A stretch of 64,000 nt of DNA, taken from the NCBI RefSeq assembly GCF_008932245.1, contig NZ_CP034909.1, positions 3,351,001 through 3,415,000 of the forward strand. The letters are read 5' to 3'. Below the pieces are notes generated by a model. The model ran no database searches and had not been told where the DNA came from. It saw only the letters and a list, made by a program, of their open reading frames with translations. A program made the translations under genes and the position numbers. Below, piece by piece: positions 1-8,654 of this stretch. This DNA is from Sinorhizobium alkalisoli. GTDB lineage: Bacteria; Pseudomonadota; Alphaproteobacteria; Rhizobiales; Rhizobiaceae. Position 1 is the stretch's first letter; the number at the start of each line of letters is the position of its first letter.

Positions 1-1461
1 GCCGTCGCCACGGCTGCGATCGAGCCGGGCGAAACCCTGCCCGGCGGCGCGCAGGCGGCGACGCGGATAGAGCCGGGGCATAAGGTCGCGATCCGGCCGA
101 TTTTGGCGGGCGAGCCGGTGATCAAATATGCCCAGGCGATCGGCCGCGCCACCTCTGACATCGCGGCGGGCGATCATGTGCATTCCCACAATCTCGCCTT
201 CGACCAGGACAGGCTCGCGATCGGCGCCCCGGTTCCACCGGAAGCGGCAAGCGAGGCCGACAAAGTGCGCACCTTCCTCGGCTACCGCCGAGCGGATGGC
301 CGGGCTGCGACGCGGAACTATATTGGCATCATCGCCAGCGTGAACTGTTCCACCACGGTCTGTCGCGCGATCGCCGACGAGGCCAACCGGCGCCTGTTGC
401 CAAAATATGAGGGCATCGACGGCTTCGTGCCCATTGTTCACGATCAGGGCTGCGGCATGTCTTCGACCGGCGACGGCATGAAGAACCTGCACCGCACGCT
501 CGCCGGCTATGCCCGCCACGCCAATTTCGGCGGCGTGCTGATGGTCGGCCTCGGCTGCGAGGTCAATCAGCTGACGCTTTACGGTCAGAGCGGCGCCGGC
601 GCGGAAAAGCGACATTTCAACATTCAGGAGACCGGCGGATCGCGCCGGTCGGTCGAGCGCGCGCTCGGCGTACTTGAGGAGATCGCCAAGGAAGTCGCTC
701 CCGCGCGGCGGGTGCCGATTCCGGTCAGCGAGATCATCGTCGGCCTGCAGTGCGGCGGCTCCGACGGCCTTTCCGGCGTCACCGCCAATCCGGCGCTTGG
801 TGCCGCGGTCGATATTCTCGCCGGCGCCGGCGGTACGGCTATCCTCTCCGAGACCTCGGAAATCTACGGCGCCGAACATCTTCTGCGCAGCCGCGCCGTC
901 AGCGACGGGGTGGCGGCGAAGCTAGACGATCTGATTTCCTGGTGGGAGAACTACGTCGCGCTGCATGGCGCTTCGCTCGACAATAATCCTTCGCCGGGTA
1001 ATAAACGCGGCGGATTGACGACCATTCTGGAAAAATCGCTTGGTGCGGTCGCCAAGGGCGGGCGCTCGCCGCTGACCGCCGTCTACAATTATGCCGAACG
1101 CGTAACCGAGCACGGCCTGGTTTTCATGGACACGCCCGGCTACGACCCGGTCTCGGCCACGGGACAGGTGGCGGGCGGCGCCAATGTCATCGCCTTCACC
1201 ACCGGCCGCGGCAGTTGCTTCGGCTGTCGGCCGGTGCCGTCGATCAAGCTCACCAGCAACACGGCGCTCTATCGGGCGATGGAAGAGGACATGGATATCG
1301 ATTGCGGCGTGATCGCTTCCGGCGAGACGAGCATCGCCGAACTCGGTGGCGCAATCTTCGATCTGATCATCGACACGGCTTCGGGAAAAAAGACCAAGAG
1401 CGAACTTTTCGGCTACGGCGATAACGAGTTCGTCCCCTGGCACCTGGGGGCGACATTGTAG
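1..1461 (+). CDS. UxaA-family altronate dehydratase-like protein (5' end outside window)
   Basis: The reading frame is open from base 1, so the N-terminus lies outside the window; the TTG at 103 is probably not the real start. The first residues (IEPGHKVAIRPI, GEPVIKYAQAIG, HVHSHNL) look like the SAF domain of altronate/galactarate dehydratases. The large C-terminal dehydratase domain follows, with the cysteine-containing stretches DQGCGM, GLGCEVNQ, LQCGGSDG and GRGSCFGC. The family dehydrates sugar acids, for example D-altronate to 2-keto-3-deoxygluconate. The genes downstream encode an aldo/keto reductase, a sugar ABC importer, a polyol-type zinc dehydrogenase and a lactonase-like hydrolase, so this is probably the dehydratase step of an oxidative sugar pathway. 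The exact substrate cannot be read from the sequence. Family call is firm; substrate is inference. Confidence 0.88.
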   Translation, partial: AVATAAIEPGETLPGGAQAATRIEPGHKVAIRPILAGEPVIKYAQAIGRATSDIAAGDHVHSHNLAFDQDRLAIGAPVPPEAASEADKVRTFLGYRRADGRAATRNYIGIIASVNCSTTVCRAIADEANRRLLPKYEGIDGFVPIVHDQGCGMSSTGDGMKNLHRTLAGYARHANFGGVLMVGLGCEVNQLTLYGQSGAGAEKRHFNIQETGGSRRSVERALGVLEEIAKEVAPARRVPIPVSEIIVGLQCGGSDGLSGVTANPALGAAVDILAGAGGTAILSETSEIYGAEHLLRSRAVSDGVAAKLDDLISWWENYVALHGASLDNNPSPGNKRGGLTTILEKSLGAVAKGGRSPLTAVYNYAERVTEHGLVFMDTPGYDPVSATGQVAGGANVIAFTTGRGSCFGCRPVPSIKLTSNTALYRAMEEDMDIDCGVIASGETSIAELGGAIFDLIIDTASGKKTKSELFGYGDNEFVPWHLGATL

Positions 1462-1572
1462 AGAGAGGACGGCTTCGGCGCTTTCCTCATGCCGGTGCCG
1501 TTGCGTGTCTGAAAAGACATGCGGCGCCATAAGTCGAGGGACACGCAATCCTTGCGAGGGAGGAGACAAGGA

Positions 1573-2592
1573 ATGCAGACGAGAAGGATCGGTCGAACCG
1601 CTCTCGCGGTGACCGAATACAGCTTCGGCACGGCGGGGCTCGGGGGCCTCTATCGCGAATGCACGCGCGAGGCCGCGATGGCGACCCTCGACGCGGCCTG
1701 GGCCTCGGGCATGCGTTATTTCGACACGGCGCCCTATTACGGTCTCGGGCTTGCCGAGCGGCGCGTCGGGGATTTCCTGCGCGACAAGCCGCGCGACGAT
1801 TTCGTGCTCTCGACCAAGGTTGGCCGGTTGTTGCATCCGGTGCCGGAGGACCAGGTTCCCGACTACTCCTACGTCAAGCCGCTGAACTTCGATGTCAGCT
1901 ACGACTATGGCTATGACGCGATCATGCGTTCTGTGGAAATGAGCCATGCCCGCCTCGGGCTCAACCACATCGATATTCTCTATGTCCACGATATCGGCAG
2001 CTACACCCACGGTGCGAAGAAAAACGCGGTCTATCTGCGGCAATTGCTCGACTCCGGCCTGAAGGCCCTGGAGGAATTGAAGTCCGGCGGTGTCATTTCG
2101 GCCTATGGCCTCGGCGTCAACGAAGTACCGATCTGTCTCGACGTCCTCAGGCAGGCAGATATCGACTGCATCCTGCTCGCGGGCCGTTATACGCTGCTCG
2201 ATCGCTCGGCCGCCGAAGAGCTCCTGCCGCTTTGCGACAAGAAGGGAACGTCGCTCGTCGTCGGCGGCGTCTTCAACTCCGGTATCCTTGCCACCGGCCC
2301 GGTGGCGGGCGCGCATTTCGACTATATGCCGGCGACGGAAGAGGTGAGGACGAAGGTCGCGGCGATGGAGACGATCGCCGCCGCGCGTGGCGTGCCGCTC
2401 GCTGCCGCCGCGCTCCAGTTCCCGCTCACCAATCCTTTGGTTGCCTCGGTTCTGATCGGCACCGCAAAGCCCGAGAGCCTCGAGCGGAACATGGAGCTTA
2501 CGCGCCGGCGGGTCACACCGGATGAATTCGCGGCCTACGAGCCCCACACGCTCGTTGCACCGGAGCTTGGAGATGAGGCAGTCCGGGTCTGA
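1573..2592 (+). CDS. aldo/keto reductase, probable aldose 1-dehydrogenase (L-fucose/L-galactose type)
   Basis: 339 residues starting at the ATG preceded by AGGAGACAAGGA; an open extension upstream lacks a ribosome site as good. The fold is an AKR barrel with the tetrad visible: Asp in YFDTAP, Tyr in PYYGLGLAE, Lys in LSTKVG and His in YVHDIG. The sequence resembles bacterial AKRs annotated as D-threo-aldose/L-fucose dehydrogenase or pyridoxal 4-dehydrogenase, which oxidise C1 of a sugar to a lactone with NAD(P). It sits 111 bases after the dehydratase gene and ahead of a sugar importer. A COG3618 lactonase-like gene closes the cluster and would open the lactone formed here. Substrate is inferred from context. 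Confidence 0.85.
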   Translation: MQTRRIGRTALAVTEYSFGTAGLGGLYRECTREAAMATLDAAWASGMRYFDTAPYYGLGLAERRVGDFLRDKPRDDFVLSTKVGRLLHPVPEDQVPDYSYVKPLNFDVSYDYGYDAIMRSVEMSHARLGLNHIDILYVHDIGSYTHGAKKNAVYLRQLLDSGLKALEELKSGGVISAYGLGVNEVPICLDVLRQADIDCILLAGRYTLLDRSAAEELLPLCDKKGTSLVVGGVFNSGILATGPVAGAHFDYMPATEEVRTKVAAMETIAAARGVPLAAAALQFPLTNPLVASVLIGTAKPESLERNMELTRRRVTPDEFAAYEPHTLVAPELGDEAVRV

Positions 2593-2629
2593 TCTGCTGA
2601 ACCCGAACATGATGGCTGGCGAGACTTCT

Positions 2630-2647
2630 TGCGTTCGGACGAACGCA
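2630..2647. promoter_or_regulatory. perfect palindrome upstream of the sugar ABC genes (candidate operator)
   Basis: Two 8-base arms, TGCGTTCG and CGAACGCA, are separated by GA in the 201-base gap between the aldo/keto reductase and the substrate-binding protein. It could be an operator for a local sugar regulator or a short RNA hairpin. No run of T follows, so it is not a typical terminator. Confidence 0.35.
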
Positions 2648-2793
2648 GTAGCGGGAGAATGCAAAGGGGCTTGCAAATTCGGATCGGCCGCATTAGCGTG
2701 CTGAAATGTTTTTTATCTATAAAAGACGGTCCGCGGGCACCTGGCGGATCGTTCTCGATAACGGAACAAGGTGTAGTTGAGAGGAGAAACCTG

Positions 2794-3783
2794 ATGAGCA
2801 TCGCAAAACGTATTCTTTCCCGTCGTGCCTTCAACGTGTTGGCCGGCGCCGCCTTCTTGGCCGCCACGGCGCCAGCGGCGTCGTTCGCACAGGACGTCAC
2901 CATTCCGATCATCGTGAAGGACACCACATCCTTCTATTGGCAGATCGTGCTCGCGGGTGCGCGGCAGGCGGGCAAGGATCTCGGCGTCAACGTGCCGGAG
3001 CTCGGCGCGCAATCGGAATCGGACATCAACGGCCAGATCAGCATTCTTGAAAACGCCGTCGCCGGCGCACCGGCAGCCGTCGTGATCGCGCCGACGGAGT
3101 TCAAGGCACTCGGAAAGCCGATCGATGAGGCCGCCAAGGCCGTGCCGATCATCGGCATCGACTCGGGTGCCGACTCAAAGGCCTTCACCTCATTCCTGAC
3201 GACCGATAACGTCCAGGGCGGCCGCATCGCCGCGGACGGTCTTGCTGCGGCGATCAAGGAAGCGACCGGAAAGGAGGAAGGCGAAATTGCCATCATCACC
3301 AGCCTGCCCGGTGTCGGATCACTCGACCAGCGCCGCGAGGGTTTTCTCGATCAGGTCAAAACCAAGTATCCCGGTCTGAAGGTCGTGGCCGACAAATATG
3401 CCGATGGTCAGGCGACCACCGGTCTCAACATCATGACCGACCTGATCACCGCCAATCCCGACCTCGTCGGCGTCTTCGCCTCCAACCTGATCATGGCGCA
3501 GGGCGTCGGCCAAGCGATCGCGGAGAACAAGCTCGGCGAGAAGATCAAGGTGATCGGCTTCGACAGCGACGACAAGACGGTCAGCTTCCTCAAGGAAGGT
3601 GTACTCGCCGGCTTGGTCGTGCAGGATCCCTACCGCATGGGCTATGATGGCATCAAGACGGCCCTTGCCGCATCGAAGGGGGAGAAGGTCGACGCCAATG
3701 TCGACACCGGCGCCAACCTCGTCACCAAGGCAAACATGTCTGACCCGAAGATCGATGCCCTGTTGAACCCGAAGGTCAACTGA
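2794..3783 (+). CDS. sugar ABC transporter periplasmic substrate-binding protein (RbsB type)
   Basis: 329 residues starting at the ATG that follows GAGAGGAGAAACCTG; upstream codons in frame are not needed. The N-terminus is a signal peptide (MSIAKRILSRRAF, then a hydrophobic stretch ending ASFAQD). The rest matches periplasmic-binding-protein family 4 (RbsB/XylF type): TIPIIVKDTTSFYWQ near the start, VVIAPTEF, PIIGIDSGADSK, LDQRREGF, GVFASN and VIGFDSDDKT. It delivers a sugar to the ATPase and permease encoded next. The 200-base leader and strong ribosome site suggest its own promoter and high expression, as is usual for binding proteins. Confidence 0.92.
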   Translation: MSIAKRILSRRAFNVLAGAAFLAATAPAASFAQDVTIPIIVKDTTSFYWQIVLAGARQAGKDLGVNVPELGAQSESDINGQISILENAVAGAPAAVVIAPTEFKALGKPIDEAAKAVPIIGIDSGADSKAFTSFLTTDNVQGGRIAADGLAAAIKEATGKEEGEIAIITSLPGVGSLDQRREGFLDQVKTKYPGLKVVADKYADGQATTGLNIMTDLITANPDLVGVFASNLIMAQGVGQAIAENKLGEKIKVIGFDSDDKTVSFLKEGVLAGLVVQDPYRMGYDGIKTALAASKGEKVDANVDTGANLVTKANMSDPKIDALLNPKVN

Positions 3784-3970
3784 CGCTGCGCGGGTCGCGG
3801 CGCTACCTGCGCCACGACCCGGACTGGCTTGTGGGGCAGGGGGAAGCGCCTTCCTCACGCGATGCGAAGAACGAAACTGACAGCGCGCCCGCGCGAAACT
3901 CAAGCACTCAAGCGCGGCGGCCCGGTGACGAGGAGCCGAGCCGTCGCAGCTCGAAACCGAGGAGGTGAAC

Positions 3971-5512
3971 ATGACTGGGCTTCAAGAGGTCAGCCACCGG
4001 CATGAGGGCGAGCTGGAAGCGGCCGTGCCGCGGGGGCAGCCGATCCTCGAATTAAGTGGTCTGCAGAAGAACTACGGCGCCGTCCAGGCGCTGAAGCCCG
4101 CGACCATCACATTCGTCTCCGGAGAGATCCATGCCATCGTCGGCGAGAACGGCGCCGGAAAGTCGACGCTGATCAAGCTTCTGACGGGCGTCATTGCGCG
4201 AACCGGCGGCGAGGTGCGCTGGTGCGGCGAGCCCGTGCAGCTTGCGAGCCCCAATGAGGCGATCGCGCGCGGCATCAACGCCGTCCACCAGGAGGTGGTG
4301 CTCTGCCCGCATCTGAGCGTCGCCGCCAACATGTTCCTCGGCGACGAGATCAACCGCACCGGTCTCATGCGCAAGCGCGCCATGACGGATGCGGCCCAGG
4401 GCGTTCTCGACGACCTCGGCTTCAACCTGCCGGCCGATGCCACGCTCGGCAGCCTGACGATCGGCCAGCAGCAGTTGGTCGCGACCGCGCGTGCGGCCAT
4501 GCGCGGCACCCGCTTCCTGATCTTCGACGAGCCGACGGCCTATCTGACACGGCAGGAATCAGCACAGCTTTTCCGTCTTATCCGCCGGCTGCAGAACGAC
4601 GGCGTTACCATCGTCTATATCAGCCACAGGCTGGAGGAAGTTTTCGAGCTCGCCGATCGCGTTTCGGTGCTGCGCGATGGCACGCATGTCGGCACGCGTC
4701 CCATTGGCGAGACGAATGAGGACGAGTTGATCGCCCTGATGATCAACCGCAGCATCGAGCAGATCTATCACAAGGAGCGTTTTCCCTTTGGCGACACGAT
4801 TGTCGAGACGCGCGGTCTTTCAGGACCTGGCTTCAGCGACATATCGCTTTCGGTCAGGGCAGGCGAAATCGTCGGTCTCTATGGCCTGATCGGTGCAGGA
4901 CGTAGCGAATTCGCTCTTGGGCTCTATGGTCGCCAACCAATCAGCGCCGGAGAAGTCCACTGGCAGGGCCGGAAAGTCGCGATTGACAACGAGCGCAAGG
5001 CCATGGAGCTCGGCATCGCGCTGGCTCCGGAGAGCCGCCGCGATCAGGGGCTCTGCCTCAATCTGCCGATCGGGCTCAACATCAATCTGCCGGTCTTTCG
5101 CAAACTGACACGCGGCATCACCATCAATCGCGCCGAGGAAGCGGCGAATGCCGATCGACAGATTCGCGACCTGCAGATCAAGACACCTTCGCGGCGGGTG
5201 CTCGCCTCAGCCATGTCCGGCGGTAACCAGCAGAAGATCGTGATCGGCAAATGGCTGAGCCATGGCGCCACGCTGTTCATCTTCGACGAGCCAACTGTCG
5301 GCGTCGATGTCGGCACCAAGGCGGAGATCTACCGTCTCTTCGCCCGGTTGCTCGAGCGCGGGGCAGGAATCATTCTGATCTCCTCCTACCTGCCGGAAGT
5401 CTACGAGCTTGCGGACCGGCTGCACGTCTTCCGGCAGGGCCGGCTGGTCGCCAGTCATGACTACCGGGCTGCCAGCCACGAGGAAGTCTTGGCACAGGCG
5501 ATCAACGCGTGA
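3971..5512 (+). CDS. sugar ABC transporter ATP-binding protein (RbsA type, two ABC domains)
   Basis: 513 residues from the ATG directly behind GAGGAGGTGAAC; a GTG six bases upstream overlaps that ribosome site and is less likely. Two tandem nucleotide-binding domains are visible. The first has Walker A GENGAGKST, a signature region TIGQQQLVATARA and Walker B FLIFDEPTA. The second has a degenerate Walker A (GLIGAGRSE), signature SGGNQQKI and Walker B LFIFDEPTVGVD. This asymmetry is normal for RbsA/MglA/XylG ATPases. It powers import of the sugar bound by the preceding protein through the permease that follows. Soluble, bound to the inner face of the membrane. Confidence 0.93.
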   Translation: MTGLQEVSHRHEGELEAAVPRGQPILELSGLQKNYGAVQALKPATITFVSGEIHAIVGENGAGKSTLIKLLTGVIARTGGEVRWCGEPVQLASPNEAIARGINAVHQEVVLCPHLSVAANMFLGDEINRTGLMRKRAMTDAAQGVLDDLGFNLPADATLGSLTIGQQQLVATARAAMRGTRFLIFDEPTAYLTRQESAQLFRLIRRLQNDGVTIVYISHRLEEVFELADRVSVLRDGTHVGTRPIGETNEDELIALMINRSIEQIYHKERFPFGDTIVETRGLSGPGFSDISLSVRAGEIVGLYGLIGAGRSEFALGLYGRQPISAGEVHWQGRKVAIDNERKAMELGIALAPESRRDQGLCLNLPIGLNINLPVFRKLTRGITINRAEEAANADRQIRDLQIKTPSRRVLASAMSGGNQQKIVIGKWLSHGATLFIFDEPTVGVDVGTKAEIYRLFARLLERGAGIILISSYLPEVYELADRLHVFRQGRLVASHDYRAASHEEVLAQAINA

Positions 5513-5551
5513 CGATCTATTGAAGTTTGCAAGGACTGCAGGGAGGGAACA

Positions 5552-6529
5552 ATGAGTGTGGAAACGGTGGAAGGCAGTACGGCACCGACGCCGAAGAGGG
5601 GCGTCAGCATCCTGTTCGGGTTGACCCTTCTGGGTCTCCTGCTTGCACTCTGGCTGGCGCTCGGCCTGGCGACCAACGCCTTCTGGACGCCGAACAACAT
5701 CAGCAATCTGCTTCGTCAGGGGGCGATGACGGCGATCCTCGCGGTCGGCCAGACCTTCGTTATTATCACTGCTGGCATCGATCTGTCGGTCGGGGCCGTC
5801 GTCGGTTTCGCGAGCGTCATCGTCGCCTGGCTGCTCGCCGCCGGCGTGCCCCTCTGGCTTGCGATCATTGCGACGCTGGCGATCGGCGTTCTGATTGGCC
5901 TGTTCCACGGCTTCGGCATCGTCCGGATGGGGCTACCGCCTTTCATCATCACGCTCGCGACGCTGACTTCGCTGCGCGGCATCGGCCTGCTCATCACCAA
6001 CGGCTCGACGATTTCCATCACCAATGATGCTTTCACGAATTTCTCGCGCGCTGATTTTCTCGGTGTCCCGAGCCTTTTCTGGATGGTGATCGTCGTTGCC
6101 ATACCTGCTTACGTCTTCCTGCACTTAAGCCGCTTCGGCCGCTATCTCTTCGCCGTTGGATCGAACAGGGAGGCAGCGCGCCTTTCCGGTGTCAACGTCG
6201 ATCGGACGATTTACCTCGCTTACATCCTGTCCTCGACCTGCGCCGCCTTTGTTGGCCTGTTGCTCGCCTCGCGCATCGGCATCGGCAACGCCACCCAGGC
6301 GGAGGGCTGGGAGTTGCAGGCGATCGCCTCCTCGGTGATCGGCGGCACCAGCCTCTTCGGCGCCGTCGGCTCGGTCCATGGGCCGCTGCTCGGCGCCTTC
6401 ATCCTGGCGACGATCAACAACGGGGCCAACCTCCTGAACGTCAACTCGTTCTGGCAGCGCATCGTCACCGGCCTGCTGATCATCGTCATCGTCTATTTCG
6501 ACCAGCTCCGCCGCCGCGGATCGCGATGA
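5552..6529 (+). CDS. sugar ABC transporter permease (RbsC type)
   Basis: 325 residues; GGGAGGGAAC lies just before the ATG. The sequence is strongly hydrophobic with about eight to ten predicted membrane segments. It has the family signatures FVIITAGIDLSVGA in the first third and GGTSLFGAVGSVHG near the C-terminus. It forms the channel of the importer with the binding protein and ATPase upstream. The 39-base gap from the ATPase gene indicates co-transcription. Confidence 0.92.
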   Translation: MSVETVEGSTAPTPKRGVSILFGLTLLGLLLALWLALGLATNAFWTPNNISNLLRQGAMTAILAVGQTFVIITAGIDLSVGAVVGFASVIVAWLLAAGVPLWLAIIATLAIGVLIGLFHGFGIVRMGLPPFIITLATLTSLRGIGLLITNGSTISITNDAFTNFSRADFLGVPSLFWMVIVVAIPAYVFLHLSRFGRYLFAVGSNREAARLSGVNVDRTIYLAYILSSTCAAFVGLLLASRIGIGNATQAEGWELQAIASSVIGGTSLFGAVGSVHGPLLGAFILATINNGANLLNVNSFWQRIVTGLLIIVIVYFDQLRRRGSR

Positions 6530-6571
6530 CCGGTGATTAATGGCAGGATCGATCAAATTTCGGAGCGCTCT

Positions 6572-7591
6572 ATGAAAGCCGTCATCTGCCCGGAACCTGG
6601 CCGCCTGGAAGTCGTCGAACGCAGCCGTCCGGCGGCGCCCGGCCCGGGCTGGGTGCGCCTCGCCGTCCGCCGCGTCGGCATCTGCGGCACCGACTACCAC
6701 ATCTTCGAGGGCAAGCATCCCTTTCTCGAATATCCGCGGGTCATGGGTCACGAGATCTCCGCAACGGTGATCGAGGCGGGTGCGGGTTCTGCGCTCGTCC
6801 CGGGGACACTGGTCGTCGTCAATCCCTACATCGCCTGCGGAAGCTGCATTGCCTGCCGCAAGGGCAAACCCAATTGCTGCGCTTCGATCCGAGTCCTCGG
6901 CGTCCATATCGATGGCGCCTTCTGCGAGGAGATCGTAGTGCCGGAAGAGAACCTTTATCCGGCGAACGAGCTCTCCGTGGAGGCGGCGGCGACCGTGGAG
7001 TTCCTGGCGATCGGCGCCCATGCCGTCAGGCGCTCGCGCACCGCAGCCGGTAGCCGCGCACTGGTGATCGGCGCCGGCCCGATCGGCCTCGGCACGGCAA
7101 TTTTCTCGGGGATTGCCGGGCACGCAGTGACGCTCCTCGACACGAGCGCCGAACGCCTGGCCTTCGCCGCTGAAAGGCTCGGCCTTTCGCGGGGGATTCT
7201 CGCCAGCGAGGGATCGGAGAAGGCGATCGCGGAGGCGACGGACGACGAGGGCTTCGATGTCGTATTCGACGCCACGGGCAATGGCGCATCGATGATGCGG
7301 TCCTTCTCGTATGTCGCCCATGGCGGCACGCTTGTCTTCGTCAGCGTCGTCAAGGACGAGATCCGCTTTTCCGACCCGGAGTTCCACAAACGCGAAATGA
7401 CCCTGGTGGCCAGTCGCAATGCGACGCGCGAGGATTTCGGCCACGTCGTCGCCTCGATCGGCAAGGGCCTCGTACCCGTTGAGGCGCTGATCACACACCG
7501 GACGACGCTCGCGGCGGCGGTCACCGACCTGCCGCGTTGGGCCCATGACAAGACCGGCCTGGTGAAGGCGGTGATCGCGGTCGCCCCATGA
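6572..7591 (+). CDS. zinc-dependent medium-chain alcohol dehydrogenase, L-galactonate dehydrogenase (LgoD)-like
   Basis: 339 residues from the ATG at MKAVICPEPG; a GTG 39 bases upstream is in frame but poorly placed. The catalytic zinc region is GICGTDYH and MGHE. The structural zinc site is CGSCIACRKGKPNC with four cysteines. The Rossmann motif is VIGAGPIGLG. The overall pattern, including PRVMGHE and VLGVHIDGAF, resembles E. coli YjjN/LgoD, which oxidises L-galactonate to D-tagaturonate, and related polyol dehydrogenases. With an aldose dehydrogenase, a lactonase and a UxaA-type dehydratase alongside, an L-galactose or L-fucose oxidation route is plausible. The next gene overlaps its stop codon by ATGA. 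Confidence 0.85.
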   Translation: MKAVICPEPGRLEVVERSRPAAPGPGWVRLAVRRVGICGTDYHIFEGKHPFLEYPRVMGHEISATVIEAGAGSALVPGTLVVVNPYIACGSCIACRKGKPNCCASIRVLGVHIDGAFCEEIVVPEENLYPANELSVEAAATVEFLAIGAHAVRRSRTAAGSRALVIGAGPIGLGTAIFSGIAGHAVTLLDTSAERLAFAAERLGLSRGILASEGSEKAIAEATDDEGFDVVFDATGNGASMMRSFSYVAHGGTLVFVSVVKDEIRFSDPEFHKREMTLVASRNATREDFGHVVASIGKGLVPVEALITHRTTLAAAVTDLPRWAHDKTGLVKAVIAVAP

Positions 7592-8424
7592 ACTTCATCG
7601 ACGCGCATCAGCATTATTGGACACTCGGCCTTGGCCACAATGACTGGCCGGGGCCGGATCTCGAACCGATCTACCGCGATTTCGGCCCGGATGACCTGAA
7701 GCCGCATCTGGCGGCGGCGGGCGTCACCCGCACGGTCCTCGTGCAGGCGGCGCCCAATGTCGCGGAAACCGAATTCCTGCTTGCGATTGCGGAGCGGGAA
7801 GAGACGGTCGCCGCCGTGGTTGGCTGGGTCGATCTCTTCGCCCCCGATGCCGTTTCCGAGGTCGAGCGGCTAAGGCGCCACAGCAAATTCAAAGGCATTC
7901 GGCCGATGCTGCAAAGCATTGCGGAAACGGCGTGGATCCTGCGGCCGGAGGTGATCGCGACCCTCGAAGCGCTGCCGCGGTTGGACGTCCGCTTCGACGC
8001 GCTCATTCAGCCGCGTCATCTGCCGGTGATCGCCGCGCTCGCCGACCGGCTGCCGGAACTCGCGATCGTCGTCGACCACGGTGCCAAGCCCTTCATTGCC
8101 GAGGGCAGGATCGAGCCGTGGCGTGCCGACATGGCGTCGCTCGCGCTTCGCCCCAACGTCAACGTCAAGCTCTCCGGACTGGTGACGGAAGCGGGCGGAG
8201 CCTGGTCCAGGGAGCGGCTCAGCCCCTATGCGTCGCATCTCCTCGACGTCTTCGGTGCCGATCGCGTCATGTTCGGCAGCGATTGGCCGGTGGTGCTGCT
8301 CGAGGCCGGCTATGCCGAGTGGTTTGCCGCCGCTCGAGCCCTGACCGCTGCGAGGACGGAGTCCGAGAGACAGGCGGTATTCGCCGGGACAGCCGCAAGA
8401 TTCTATGGGATTACCACGCCCTGA
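7588..8424 (+). CDS. amidohydrolase-family sugar lactonase-like protein (COG3618)
   Basis: 278 residues, with its ATG overlapping the stop of the dehydrogenase gene, so the two are translationally coupled. It begins FIDAHQHYW, the metal-binding HxH of the TIM-barrel amidohydrolase superfamily. It also carries VVDHGAKP, NVKLSGL and MFGSDWPV, typical of the COG3618 subgroup that includes L-rhamnono- and L-fucono-lactonases and 2-pyrone-4,6-dicarboxylate hydrolases. In this operon the natural role is opening the sugar lactone made by the aldo/keto reductase. Family call is firm; the reaction is inferred. Confidence 0.85.
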   Translation: MNFIDAHQHYWTLGLGHNDWPGPDLEPIYRDFGPDDLKPHLAAAGVTRTVLVQAAPNVAETEFLLAIAEREETVAAVVGWVDLFAPDAVSEVERLRRHSKFKGIRPMLQSIAETAWILRPEVIATLEALPRLDVRFDALIQPRHLPVIAALADRLPELAIVVDHGAKPFIAEGRIEPWRADMASLALRPNVNVKLSGLVTEAGGAWSRERLSPYASHLLDVFGADRVMFGSDWPVVLLEAGYAEWFAAARALTAARTESERQAVFAGTAARFYGITTP

Positions 8425-8530
8425 GGTACGAACATCATGGTCGGGAAGTATCGACCATGCTATTTGAGCAAAGTCGGAATTACGGAGTGATTCGCCAATA
8501 GGAGCCCCCATAGGGAGAGGGGTGTTTTTG

Positions 8531-8543
8531 TTGCACTGCACAA
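8531..8543. promoter_or_regulatory. TGCA-rich palindrome upstream of phaZ (candidate PhaR/AniA site)
   Basis: TTGCACTGCACAA lies about 110 bases before the phaZ start and contains TGCA repeated around one C. Regulators of PHB metabolism (PhaR/AniA) are reported to bind paired TGC/GCA half-sites, so this is a candidate, on resemblance only. The 230-base spacer otherwise shows only a weak C-run/G-run hairpin followed by GTTTTTG near 8503-8530, which may end the upstream operon. Confidence 0.3.
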
Positions 8544-8654
8544 AAATCGTGGTAGTCTGCAAGTCATTGCGGACACCAATGACCAACAATCGCAAGCTTG
8601 CGTCGGACTGGGAGCGGCGCCGTCATCGATTGATTAAAGGGGGTACGCGTTCCC

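Noticed and set aside
922..2676. Long minus-strand open frame opposite the dehydratase and aldo/keto reductase genes
   Set aside because: It is the antisense shadow of two well-supported genes in GC-rich DNA, with no domain or ribosome site.
6125..7546. 473-codon minus-strand frame opposite the permease and zinc dehydrogenase
   Set aside because: Composition is typical of antisense frames and the opposite strand has clear enzyme motifs.
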